64,000 bases of DNA from an uncultured Flavobacteriaceae bacterium (GCA_947494695.1 CANLWB010000003.1:310001-374000), one strand, 5' to 3'; positions 1-7,472 are shown, numbered from the stretch's first letter. The notes: a model not told the origin generated them from the letters alone. Program-made: numbers and translations.

Positions 1-334
1 GTAAACTCTAATCTTTAACTTGAGTAAACCGTGTTCCTTTACATACATAGAAAGGATAGAATTGACGCTAAGGATTATGCCTTACTTTTTAAAAAAGAGC
101 CGAATTTACTCTCACAATAGAATAGGAGTCTTTCAACAAAGCCAAATTCTTAATCCTTGTATAATTGTTTGTCTTTCAATCAAAATAAAAAGTATATTAT
201 TCATTTTAAATTAGTTAACATAGTTAACAATTAACTATATTAGCTAATTGGAAGTATTTATTTTATGGGGTTTGGTCTGCTTTTTAAAGTATCGGAACTA
301 AAATTTCAATTATTAATCAAATAAAACGTTTATT
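1..334. other. Leader region without a convincing gene
   Basis: A 64-codon open frame at 20-214 has no recognisable family, no clear ribosome site and a composition like random AT-rich DNA, so I do not call it. The notable structure is the repeat cluster at 212-237, listed separately, about 100 bp before the VOC gene. Confidence 0.5.
212..237. promoter_or_regulatory. Operator-like repeat cluster TAGTTAACA x2 plus inverted half
   Basis: TAGTTAACA occurs twice back to back (212-220 and 221-229) and is followed by the inverted half TTAACTA (231-237). Tandem palindromic GTTAAC sites of this kind are typical of repressor or activator binding sites. The cluster lies about 100 bp upstream of the VOC gene at 335. 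No regulator gene is adjacent, so the binding protein is unknown. Confidence 0.35.
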
Positions 335-1366
335 ATGAATACAAATGAGAATCATCAAATTAGAGGTGTTTACGAATCTTGCATTGGTGTACCTGACATA
401 AATTATGGGGTTAAATTTTGGAATCAATTTGGCTACCATGTTGTGGAAAAAGGTAAATTAAACTCAAATAGTGCCGAACAACTCTATCAACATCAATCAG
501 AGCTTGAATCAATTAGACTTCAACATCAAGATACAGATCATAGTTTCATTAGGTTAATGAAATGGAACAACCCAAAAAATAAAGGTATTGGATTTACAAC
601 AAATCTACGTCAGGATGGAAATCGATGGGGAGTAGTTTTAACCAAGAGTATTCTTAACATTCTAAATCATGTCGAAGATGCTATATCTAAAGGAGAACCA
701 TGGTCTTATATTATGCCTCATTGGCTTCAGGTATATGCCATGGATAAAGGAGAACCATTTTTTGATGCACCGCTAGGAGTGAGAGAAGGAATAGCTTTGC
801 ACCCTCATTGTCGATTAGCATTATTTGAAAGATACAACTATGTAAAACCTACCTATGGGAAAATAGATCCAGATAGTTTTCTTCAATCAAGTCAATTTAC
901 GCATCATGGGATACTGCTTCGATCAAATAACACCGAGCATCTTAAATTTTACGATGAATGTCTTGGATTGTTAAGACAAAAAGAACAAACTATGGGGGGA
1001 AAACCTACTTGTTCTTCTGGTAATATAGACACTTTCGGACTAGGATTTACAGAAATATATCATATTCACGATTTTGATGATCCTCGCTCTACTTTAGATA
1101 TAAAAGGTCATTTATCGGGTCGCTTAAAAATTGTAAGAATGGATGAGTCTTCAAAAATGAAAGATGTACATGATCTTTCTCGTCCAGGATCTCTTGGGAT
1201 GTCACTATTAACCTATCAAGTGAAAGATATAGCAGCCTATAGAAAGAAAGTAATTGATGGAGGAGCAACTGAAGTAACTGAAATCTTTGAAAATGAATTT
1301 AAAGAGCAAAGTATTTCATTTAAATCTCCTGATGGATTAAGCTGGAACCTAGTTGGGACTTTATAA
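335..1366 (+). CDS. Two-lobed VOC (glyoxalase/dioxygenase-fold) family protein
   Basis: A 343-residue cytoplasmic protein. The N-terminal lobe opens with RGVYESCIGVPDINYGVKFW (about residues 10-29) and a later lobe opens with THHGILLRSNN (about 189-199), both matching the beta-alpha start of vicinal-oxygen-chelate modules. The last 50 residues (VKDIAAYRKKVIDGGATEV, then SPDGLSWNLVGTL) form another VOC half. VOC members include extradiol dioxygenases, glyoxalases and antibiotic-binding proteins. The first lobe has no His at the usual first metal position, while the second has HH at 190-191, so any metal site is probably in the second lobe. It is a single gene with operator-like repeats upstream. 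The substrate cannot be told from sequence. Confidence 0.7.
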   Translation: MNTNENHQIRGVYESCIGVPDINYGVKFWNQFGYHVVEKGKLNSNSAEQLYQHQSELESIRLQHQDTDHSFIRLMKWNNPKNKGIGFTTNLRQDGNRWGVVLTKSILNILNHVEDAISKGEPWSYIMPHWLQVYAMDKGEPFFDAPLGVREGIALHPHCRLALFERYNYVKPTYGKIDPDSFLQSSQFTHHGILLRSNNTEHLKFYDECLGLLRQKEQTMGGKPTCSSGNIDTFGLGFTEIYHIHDFDDPRSTLDIKGHLSGRLKIVRMDESSKMKDVHDLSRPGSLGMSLLTYQVKDIAAYRKKVIDGGATEVTEIFENEFKEQSISFKSPDGLSWNLVGTL

Positions 1367-1430
1367 TATGTCAAATTTCATTAATAAATAAGTAAGTTAA
1401 TTAAGACGTTTATCAAAAATCAAAAAGTCA

Positions 1431-1553
1431 GCCGCTAACAAGCGGCAAGGACGACTATTGGTTATCGCCAGACCGTTAGCTATAATTAGAGCGATGTAGG
1501 GAATTCAAATTCTAAAAAAAAGAATTATACTCTTTTGAGACTATGTACATCGC
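1431..1553. repeat. Hairpin-rich intergenic element, attC-like layout
   Basis: GCTAAC at 1434-1439 and GTTAGC at 1475-1480 form complementary ends around 35 bp, a spacing like a short integron attC site. Nested inside is a perfect hairpin, GCCGCT-AACA-AGCGGC (1431-1446). A second inverted repeat follows, GCGATGTA (1491-1498) with TACATCGC (1546-1553). No integrase gene is in the window. The resemblance to attC is structural only. Confidence 0.35.
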
Positions 1554-1575
1554 AGATTTCCGACAAAGGAACGTC

Positions 1576-1764
1576 TTAAGCTTGACTTATTTTAAACAAT
1601 GTATGAATAGTAGCATTAGTTCTTCCTTGCTCAATTCTTGAAATATTTGTTGTATCAATTCGTGCCTCAATTTTACCAGCAAAATCTACCTGTGTTAAAC
1701 CTTTTTCAAGTCTAATTCTCTTTATGTTCTGACCAACAATTTTTAAAACTTCTTATTTTTTCAT
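1576..1764 (-). pseudogene. Remnant of an XRE-type helix-turn-helix regulator
   Basis: On the minus strand ATG AAA AAA is followed at once by TAA. The frame then continues EVLKIVGQNIKRIRLEKGLT, QVDFAGK and NISRIEQGRTNATIHTLFKI before a stop. This is a clear Cro/CI-type HTH (helix 2 QVDFAGK, helix 3 region TTNISRIEQGR) of about 58 residues. The in-frame stop at codon 4 and lack of any other good start suggest a decayed gene, unless a non-ATG start after codon 4 is used. It is similar to small solitary regulators found in accessory DNA. The next open fragment lies on the opposite strand and overlaps its 5' end. Confidence 0.55.
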
Positions 1765-1975
1765 ACTGGCCATATATGACAAAATTATAAAAAAACAAGA
1801 AATAGACTTTTCAAAATTCGTTGATGATTGTTTGCTATCTCCCGAGGAGTTTGTAGAATGTCTGGATAACAAAATTGAGATGTTGTTCTATATAGAAGCG
1901 GGTACTTTTGATAGAAAAAATATTCAGAATATTGTTTTTACTTTAAAAAGATTTGGTGCGTTCCATTTTAGTTAG
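1733..1975 (+). pseudogene. Open-frame fragment without a normal start
   Basis: The frame is open from 1733 to a TAG at 1973-1975. It reads, among other residues, YDKIIKKQEIDFSKFVDDC and KNIQNIVFTLKRFGAFHFS, which has protein-like composition, but the first ATG (1880) would leave only about 31 residues. I do not recognise the family. It looks like the C-terminal end of a gene whose 5' part is gone, which fits the adjacent decayed regulator and the hairpin elements around it. Confidence 0.25.
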
Positions 1976-2136
1976 TACGTTAACCAAGCAACCACCCTTA
2001 CACTAACTGTTGTGCGTAAGCTCACAAAACACCCTTCAAAAAAATAAAATCACTTAAAACATTCACAGTTTCATTTTTCACCTGTCTAATACAATATAGT
2101 CGGAATAAATCGTCTATTCTAAAAACAAAATAAATA

Positions 2137-2640
2137 ATGAGACAAACAAGTTTATTAGTCGTCTTAATGACATTTGGGATAATATCAAATGGGAAAGCAC
2201 AAGGAAAAAACATGAAAACAATTCAAGGAGTGAAAAACAATTTTAACAAAGAACAGAAAAAAGTATTTAGTACAATTGAAAAAATGGTAACTTCATTTCA
2301 AAACAAAGACATTGATGGAGTTCTAGAAACTTATGAAGACAATGCTGTTATCATGTTTGAACCTCAAAAACCAGTGCAAGGAAAAGAAACATTAAGGGCT
2401 ATGTTTACACAATTTGTTGGAATGAATCCACAATATACTTTTAGTGGTCACGAAATTTACATATCTGGTAATATTGCAACTCATATTTCTCCTTGGAAAA
2501 TGATAGGACATATGCCTGATGGAACAAAAATTGAGGAAGAAGGGCTATCGGTTGCTATTTTAAGAAAACAAGCAGATGGAAATTGGCTTATGATACAAGA
2601 CAATCCTCATGGGCAATTTTTACTTGGTAGATCCAAATAA
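2137..2640 (+). CDS. Secreted NTF2-like (SnoaL/DUF4440-type) protein
   Basis: A 167-residue protein. Residues 1-21 form an export signal ending near NGKAQG. The mature part has the NTF2-like pattern: a first helix (KMVTSFQNKDIDGVLETYEDNAVIMFEP, cut here at the usual boundary of helix and strand), then GKETLRAMFTQF, then strands ending GNWLMIQDNPHG. Proteins of this type (SgcJ/EcaC, SnoaL-like) form small cone-shaped folds that bind or isomerise small molecules. The predicted location is periplasmic. It is followed 55 bp later by an ECF sigma gene, with a hairpin between. The substrate is unknown. Confidence 0.65.
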   Translation: MRQTSLLVVLMTFGIISNGKAQGKNMKTIQGVKNNFNKEQKKVFSTIEKMVTSFQNKDIDGVLETYEDNAVIMFEPQKPVQGKETLRAMFTQFVGMNPQYTFSGHEIYISGNIATHISPWKMIGHMPDGTKIEEEGLSVAILRKQADGNWLMIQDNPHGQFLLGRSK

Positions 2641-2650
2641 TAAAACTAAG

Positions 2651-2690
2651 AAATGGGGTAATCTGTAGGTTAGCCCATTTTAATATTTTT
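2651..2690 (+). terminator. Hairpin between the NTF2-like and sigma genes
   Basis: AAATGGG (2651-2657) pairs with CCCATTT (2674-2680), followed by TAATATTTTT. It resembles an intrinsic terminator or attenuator placed just before the sigma-factor ATG at 2696, so the sigma gene may be expressed by read-through or from a start inside the upstream gene. Confidence 0.5.
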
Positions 2691-2695
2691 GAGAT

Positions 2696-3496
2696 ATGAA
2701 AGAAAAAGAACTTATAGAATCCTGTATTGCAGGAAATAAGCAAAGCTTTGAAGAATTAATAGGTTTAGTTCAACCATTGGTTTATAATTTATCACTTCGA
2801 TTCCTTTGGAATAGGATGGATGCAGAAGATGCTACTCAAGAAATTTTAATTAAAATAATTACCAACTTAAGTAAATTTGATAATCGAAGTAAATTTAATA
2901 CATGGGCTTATCGAGTTGCAACAAATTATTTAATCAATCTTAAAAAAACAACTTTTGAAAAAGATCCCATATCATTTAATGCTTTTTCAAATGAACTAAA
3001 TTCAATTAGTAAGCTGGTAAGTTATGATTTGCCTGATAAAAATTTATTAGAAAAGGAAATGAAAACGGGATGTACACTGGCAATGCTCCAATGTTTAAGT
3101 AGAGATTTAAGAATGGTTTTTATACTTGGAAGTATTCTTAAAATAAAAAGCAATATAGCCTGTGAGATAATTGAAATTTCACCTGAAAATTTTAGAAAAC
3201 GACTTGAGAAATCGCGAAAACTAATGCGTTCTTTTTTAAATTCTAATTGTGGTGTTTATAATACCAAGAATAAATGTCGGTGCAACAAAAGAATAAATTC
3301 TTCGATTGCATGTGGAATAATTACAAAAGGCCATCTTAATTTTGTCGATAATATTGAAGTTTATAATAATGAAATGGAGGAATTGGATTCAATGTCTGGA
3401 ATCTATCAGAACCACGGAAATTTTAAAAGTAAATTGGATTTTTCAGAACAATTAAACAAAATGCTAGCGACTAAAAAGATAATAAATCCAGAATAA
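2696..3496 (+). CDS. ECF-type RNA polymerase sigma factor with Cys-containing C-terminal tail
   Basis: A 266-residue protein. Region 2 is at about residues 6-85 (AGNKQSFEELIGLV, MDAEDATQEI at 41-50, FNTWAYRVATNYLINLKK). Region 4 is at about 122-182 (LAMLQCLSRDLRMVFILGSI, SPENFRKRLEKSRKLMRSF). Beyond region 4 is an 85-residue extension with Cys185, Cys194, Cys196 and Cys206 in the setting NCGVYNTKNKCRCNKRI. This resembles the CGxxNPxNxCRC element I associate with some Bacteroidetes ECF factors and could bind metal or sense redox. No anti-sigma gene is adjacent, so control may be through the tail itself. Region 4 has a slightly atypical recognition helix. Confidence 0.75.
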   Translation: MKEKELIESCIAGNKQSFEELIGLVQPLVYNLSLRFLWNRMDAEDATQEILIKIITNLSKFDNRSKFNTWAYRVATNYLINLKKTTFEKDPISFNAFSNELNSISKLVSYDLPDKNLLEKEMKTGCTLAMLQCLSRDLRMVFILGSILKIKSNIACEIIEISPENFRKRLEKSRKLMRSFLNSNCGVYNTKNKCRCNKRINSSIACGIITKGHLNFVDNIEVYNNEMEELDSMSGIYQNHGNFKSKLDFSEQLNKMLATKKIINPE

Positions 3497-3701
3497 AGAC
3501 AAAACCGAGCGCACAAAAATGCTATAATTAATGCGGGTTTTGATGCCTAACCTAAAGTGCAGTGCTTTTTAACTAAGTCTGCCAAATCTTTTTGATTTAG
3601 CTTTATAAAGAACAAATTTTGGAGATAGTACAAGCTATATTGAATTTGAATATATTGAATTGTAAAAACGGTAATTGTTACACGAGTCCAATAAAATTAT
3701 A
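3497..3701. other. Intergenic stretch with no gene seen
   Basis: No coding frame or RNA is recognised. One imperfect hairpin, GCCAAATC-TTTTT-GATTTAGC, lies around 3581-3601. The last 17 bp (from 3685) already show weak similarity to the sequence preceding the second repeat copy at 5059. Confidence 0.4.
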
Positions 3702-3835
3702 AAAAGGTGCTTCTATAGCATCTTTTTCAGTAACGCTCAACATATTTCAAATCTAAATAAAGACCATTTACAAAGGTCTGAAAATGAGGTTAAAGTCCCA
3801 AATACTGGTTCTACAGTACTTTGATGTTGGCTTTT
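3702..3835 (-). repeat. 134-bp direct repeat, copy 1, with transposase-like fragment
   Basis: Identical at 133 of 134 positions to 5075-5208, lying 1373 bp apart and flanking the RNA ligase gene. Read on the minus strand it encodes QHQSTVEPVFGTLTSF, which matches the catalytic-Glu motif (STVEPVFGTL) of IS1182/IS5-like DDE transposases, followed by a stop soon after. The left end holds the hairpin AAAAGGTGC...GCATCTTTT, whose stem has one mismatch here relative to copy 2. Its outer limits coincide exactly with those of the other copy. Confidence 0.8.
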
Positions 3836-3880
3836 GCACTTTTTATCTATATTTACATAGTAATTGTGCAACAAGCACAT

Positions 3881-3990
3881 GGTGTATAAGTAATGGAGTT
3901 TTACGTGATAAAACTAAAATATAAACAAAAAACAAAGGTCTGTACAAAGCTAAAATTTAGCGAGTAGAAACTCGCTCATACTCATACACC
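3881..3990. repeat. Structured 110-bp element with 12-bp inverted ends
   Basis: GGTGTATAAGTA (3881-3892) and TACTCATACACC (3979-3990) are inverted repeats matching at 11 of 12 positions. A perfect hairpin, AGCGAGT-AGAA-ACTCGCT, lies inside at 3959-3976. The layout (imperfect outer ends plus an asymmetric inner hairpin) is like a cassette recombination site or a small MITE. It ends 26 bp before the RNA ligase ATG, so it could also form part of that gene's leader. Confidence 0.5.
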
Positions 3991-4016
3991 AAACCTTTAG
4001 CAGTAATTGAAAAACA

Positions 4017-5060
4017 ATGAGTGAATTTTCGAGTTATGAGAAAATGCCAAGTAACCTAAAGAAACTTGGTTTAAGTGAAACTGATTTTTCCAAAATGGAG
4101 AAGTTAAAATGGGTTGTGACTGAAAAAATCCATGGAGCGAACTTCAGTTTCGTATATGAAAATAGAACATTAAGATATGCTAAAAGAAAAGTATATCTAT
4201 CTTGGAGTGACGACTTTTTTGGCTTTCAACTTGTAGTTAATGAAATTGAAGATAAAATCATTCGATTATTTGAGGATTTAAGCGCTAATGAGGATGGAGA
4301 GAAGTACATTATTTATGGAGAGTTGTTTGGCGGAAAATATCCCCATCCTGATGTTAAAGCAGATGATAATTTAAATGCTATCCAGACAGGAGTATACTAT
4401 TCACCCTCTATTAAATTTTGTGCATTTGACATTGCAATTGAAAAAAGCGATTCAAATTCAAAGCGCTATTTAGATTATGAATCTTCGATTTCATATTTCG
4501 AAAAACACAATCTTTTCTATATAAAGCCTTTATTGATTGGAAAATTTAGCGATGCTGTAAATTTTAACACACGAATCAATTCCATGATTCCTAAACAACT
4601 GAACCTACCTGAATTAACAGAGAACTTAATAGAAGGTGTCGTAATAAAACCATATAATAATTTAGCGAATAACAACATCTCTTCTCGACCAATTGTTAAA
4701 CTCAAAAACAAAGAATTTGACGAAGAAAACAAATTTCACCAAGCAGAAAAATGGTCGTATATACCTAATGTTTCATCTAAATCTGAAGACCTCACATTCA
4801 TCTTAGATGAGTTAAGGAATTACATCACCAGAAATAGATTAGAAAGTGCAGTTTCCAAAGTTGGTGCAATAGATTTTAGTAATCGAGAAAGACTTGAAGA
4901 AATTGAAAAGGAATTATTCAATGACACTTTGATCGATTTTAACGAAAATAATGAGGGACTTTTGGAAGAATTGTCAACTGAAGATAAAGATTGGATATAT
5001 GAACGTGTAAATTCAGAAGTGAAAGAACTAATAAATACTGCGAACAACAGTAGCAGTTAG
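4017..5060 (+). CDS. Rnl2-type RNA ligase family protein
   Basis: A 347-residue cytoplasmic protein. The nucleotidyltransferase motifs are in order: motif I TEKIHGANF with candidate AMP-accepting Lys37, motif III YGELFGG (100-106), motif IIIa KFCAFDIAI (133-141), motif IV EGVVIKP (206-212) and motif V IVKLKNKEF (226-234). This matches the T4 Rnl2 (RNA ligase 2) clade, which seals nicks in double-stranded RNA using ATP. The C-terminal 110 residues would be the Rnl2-like helical domain, which usually confers nick recognition. The gene stands alone between two 134-bp repeats in a hairpin-rich accessory region, suggesting horizontal gain. A role in repair of cleaved tRNA or in phage defence is only an inference. 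Confidence 0.85.
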   Translation: MSEFSSYEKMPSNLKKLGLSETDFSKMEKLKWVVTEKIHGANFSFVYENRTLRYAKRKVYLSWSDDFFGFQLVVNEIEDKIIRLFEDLSANEDGEKYIIYGELFGGKYPHPDVKADDNLNAIQTGVYYSPSIKFCAFDIAIEKSDSNSKRYLDYESSISYFEKHNLFYIKPLLIGKFSDAVNFNTRINSMIPKQLNLPELTENLIEGVVIKPYNNLANNNISSRPIVKLKNKEFDEENKFHQAEKWSYIPNVSSKSEDLTFILDELRNYITRNRLESAVSKVGAIDFSNRERLEEIEKELFNDTLIDFNENNEGLLEELSTEDKDWIYERVNSEVKELINTANNSSS

Positions 5061-5073
5061 TCCAACAAAACAA

Positions 5074-5103
5074 TAAAAGGTGCTTCTATAGCACCTTTTT
5101 CAG
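5074..5103 (+). terminator. Intrinsic terminator after the RNA ligase gene
   Basis: AAAAGGTGC and GCACCTTTT form a perfect 9-bp stem around TTCTATA, followed by further T residues. It is inside repeat copy 2 and would stop transcription of the ligase. The equivalent hairpin in copy 1 has one mismatch. Confidence 0.7.
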
Positions 5104-5208
5104 TAACGCTCAACATATTTCAAATCTAAATAAAGACCATTTACAAAGGTCTGAAAATGAGGTTAAAGTCCCAAATACTGGTTCTACAGTACTTTGATGT
5201 TGGCTTTT
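5075..5208 (-). repeat. 134-bp direct repeat, copy 2
   Basis: The second copy of the repeat at 3702-3835, starting 14 bp after the RNA ligase stop. It carries the same minus-strand STVEPVFGTL transposase-like motif. The weaker homology to copy 1 extends a further 16 bp left, into the ligase stop codon. Beyond 5208 the two copies share nothing. Confidence 0.85.
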
Positions 5209-5458
5209 CATATAACGTCCCTCTGGACTGTTTACGCGAACATGGTTACGCACATACGCGGCCCTGTAAAAGATGACTTTAGAAACCTTAATGGCATTAT
5301 AAACAGAGAATTCATCCTTTTTTATATGGTACAATATTAAGCCATGTGATTGGGAAAGTAGTAGTATTAATGTATACTGACATATAGAAAAATGGGGCCA
5401 AAAAAGACAAAAAAAATCCTTAATCACTCCATTTTAAAGGATGTTAAGGATTTTATTG

Positions 5459-5532
5459 TGACCACGGCAGGATTCAAACCTGCAACCTCTTGAGCCGTAA
5501 TCAAGTGCGCTATTCAGTTGCGCCACGTGGCC
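5459..5532 (-). tRNA. tRNA-Arg (ACG)
   Basis: A full cloverleaf of 74 nt read on the minus strand. The acceptor arms GGCCACG and CGTGGTC pair with one G-U. The anticodon stem CTTGA/TCAAG encloses loop TTACGGC, giving anticodon ACG. The T arm GCAGG-TTTGAAT-CCTGC is canonical. CCA is not encoded. A TATATTTG promoter element lies just upstream at 5547-5554. Confidence 0.95.
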
Positions 5533-5546
5533 GTTTTATGCGGCTG

Positions 5547-5554
5547 CAAATATA
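5547..5554 (-). promoter_or_regulatory. Promoter -7 element of tRNA-Arg
   Basis: On the minus strand the sequence is TATATTTG, a full match to the Bacteroidetes TAnnTTTG element, 15 bp before the mature 5' end of tRNA-Arg. No clean TTTG -33 box at the usual spacing is visible. Confidence 0.6.
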
Positions 5555-5558
5555 AATA

Positions 5559-5609
5559 TTTTTATTAAAACCACACCAAATTTTTACTCCAAATTTATAA
5601 ATCATTATT
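5559..5609. repeat. 51-bp diverged direct repeat, copy 1
   Basis: Matches 7858-7908 at 46 of 51 positions and in the same orientation. It begins just upstream of the tRNA-Arg promoter; the partner copy ends 7 bp before the crp/fnr-type ATG. The pair brackets the DUF5060 gene. Confidence 0.75.
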
Positions 5610-5651
5610 CAGTAGCAAGAAATAGGGAATCATAATACCTTAAATAAATCA

Positions 5652-7472
5652 TCATTTTGATACTAATTTAACCCATACTACCCAGTCTTTGCTCTTTTCA
5701 GTTGGTGGCAATCCCAACGACTGATACCCTGTTCCTGAAATTGATTTGACACGGCCCTTTAAAAGTTTTCCTCCTTTTCGAGGATTATACCAAAATACCT
5801 CATAGGTTGTATTATAGTTTTCGAGATTAAGTTGAGACGCTCCGCCATTTTTTAAAAAAACCACATATATTTTACCTGGATCTGCCAAAACATAGTCTCC
5901 TTTGTTGGATATTAAATCATCTTTAGATGTCATATCCCAAACTGGGATCTTATTATTACTGAAAAAATCTAAACAAATTTTCCCCTGATCCCAGAACAAA
6001 TCTCGTGATCGGAAGTCCTGACAGGTCAAATCAGAATGCGCATGCTTATAGCCAAAATACCATTCTGTTCCCCAGGCTCCTGCCATCATAGCTCCCCATA
6101 AACCATTTTTTCTCGCATTATTGTGCTCTGGGTTATCGCTATCGGGTACCAGAGAGTGCTGTGCATCGCCCGGTTCATCGCATGCAACTGCCCAGGTTTT
6201 CCCCTCAGATTCTGCTTCGTTTAAAACTCGTAAAACATTTTTATGTACATTACCAAAATCCTCTCTATTTGTTTGAAGCGATGCACCACTAAACTTGCTA
6301 TCTGTTCCATAGACCCCGGTAAACCAATTCCCATTATGTATTACGATATGGTGTTTATAAGGATCGATAGAACTCACATAACTCGCCAATGTCAAACGCC
6401 CCTGAACATCCACAGGAAACGTCCGGGGTGGGTTTTGCCAATCTCCTGTTTCCTCGCATAAGTTCCAGTTTAAAGCCAAATGATGTCCAAAACGCGCTAT
6501 CAATTCCCTGTAATACAACTTAGTATAAAGTCCAACGCCTCCATTATCTAAAAGCCCTTGATTTTCTGCTTCTAAAGTTTTAAAGTGTAAAAACATACCT
6601 AATCTTTCACCATGTTTAAAAACAATCTCCCATTGGTCTAATTTGGACACATCAAACCGATCCAGGGTATGATAATCTGTAAATGGAAATACGTTTCGGT
6701 CGTCTCCTTCAATATTCATGGTAATAAAAGAAAAGGCATTCATACCCTTTGATGCTAAATAATTGATCGCTCCAATAATATTTTTGCCCTTGGTATCCTT
6801 CCATACAGGATCTCCCGGTTTCCAATCCTTTTCATGTGCTTCCCAGGTTTTAACCAAATCATCCTTTATACCATCACTTTTAAATGTGCCATCGAAATCT
6901 GTATACGATAAAAAGTTTTCGGGAGCATCTGAACCGCACTTTAGAAAATATTCTCCGGTCTCGGCAAATTTCAAATAACGTTCTCCAACATATTGCAAAC
7001 GGCCTTTAGCTCGCAGATCACGCCCAGTTTTGTCTGAAGGGGTAATGGTAAAATGGCCTTCCGCTTTGTCCATAAACCCGGCAGACTTCAATTTATTAGA
7101 AGTTCGTATCGCAACCCATTTGCCTTTTACAAACCTCACACTGTAGCCCCACTCCCCGACTTCATCTGGTGAAAAATAAACTTTCCAAATATTTCCAGAA
7201 GACGCTCCCGTATTTGCGGCATTGCCATCTGCAGCAAAGAACCCCGGTACCGTATAAATTTTACCCGAAGTATTATGCTTAAAAGTCACAGCTAACTTGT
7301 AATTTAAAAATGGATTATCTTCAGCGTTTTCTGAGGTTTCTGGGCCTTCAAATTCTATAGTGACTTTATGCCATTTTTTAAGCGTTCCTTTTATGTTTTG
7401 TGCCTGTAATTTATTAAGAACTAAAAAACTGATTAAACATATTTTAGTTATTAGGAAGATTGTGTTTTTCAT
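5652..7472 (-). CDS. Secreted DUF5060 / TIM-barrel putative glycoside hydrolase
   Basis: A 606-residue protein with a signal peptide (about 1-24, ending LQAQ). The DUF5060 beta-sandwich follows at about 28-115 (KWHKVTIEFEGPE, VYFSPDEVGEWGYSVRF). The central barrel at about 150-520 has barrel-like blocks (YLKCGSDAPENFLSY, HHLALNWNLCEE, WAVACDEPGD, GTEWYFGYKHAHSDL). A C-terminal domain near 540-606 (DYVLADPGKIYVVFL, YEVFWYNPRKGG) looks like the putative collagen-binding module that often ends such proteins. Members sit in polysaccharide utilisation loci and act on marine or plant glycans, but no substrate can be assigned. No SusC/SusD genes are nearby. The gene lies between two diverged copies of a 51-bp flanking sequence, suggesting insertion beside tRNA-Arg. 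Confidence 0.75.
   Translation of the reverse strand: MKNTIFLITKICLISFLVLNKLQAQNIKGTLKKWHKVTIEFEGPETSENAEDNPFLNYKLAVTFKHNTSGKIYTVPGFFAADGNAANTGASSGNIWKVYFSPDEVGEWGYSVRFVKGKWVAIRTSNKLKSAGFMDKAEGHFTITPSDKTGRDLRAKGRLQYVGERYLKFAETGEYFLKCGSDAPENFLSYTDFDGTFKSDGIKDDLVKTWEAHEKDWKPGDPVWKDTKGKNIIGAINYLASKGMNAFSFITMNIEGDDRNVFPFTDYHTLDRFDVSKLDQWEIVFKHGERLGMFLHFKTLEAENQGLLDNGGVGLYTKLYYRELIARFGHHLALNWNLCEETGDWQNPPRTFPVDVQGRLTLASYVSSIDPYKHHIVIHNGNWFTGVYGTDSKFSGASLQTNREDFGNVHKNVLRVLNEAESEGKTWAVACDEPGDAQHSLVPDSDNPEHNNARKNGLWGAMMAGAWGTEWYFGYKHAHSDLTCQDFRSRDLFWDQGKICLDFFSNNKIPVWDMTSKDDLISNKGDYVLADPGKIYVVFLKNGGASQLNLENYNTTYEVFWYNPRKGGKLLKGRVKSISGTGYQSLGLPPTEKSKDWVVWVKLVSK

Noticed and set aside
20-214. 64-codon plus-strand open frame near the left edge
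   Set aside because: No family, no ribosome site, residue composition like translated AT-rich DNA.
2022-2213. 63-codon minus-strand frame
   Set aside because: Overlaps the start of the NTF2-like gene on the other strand and has no recognisable content.
3732-3832. The 134-bp repeat as a classic integron attC site (CAACAT...ATGTTG ends)
   Set aside because: The transposase-like reading explains the sequence better, the core-site match is incomplete and no integrase is present; kept only as a remote possibility.
5110-5427. 105-codon minus-strand frame containing the STVEPVFGTL segment as a gene
   Set aside because: Only the part within the repeat looks like protein; the N-terminal 70 residues match nothing, and the frame ends soon after the motif. 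It is a transposase remnant fused by chance to noncoding sequence.
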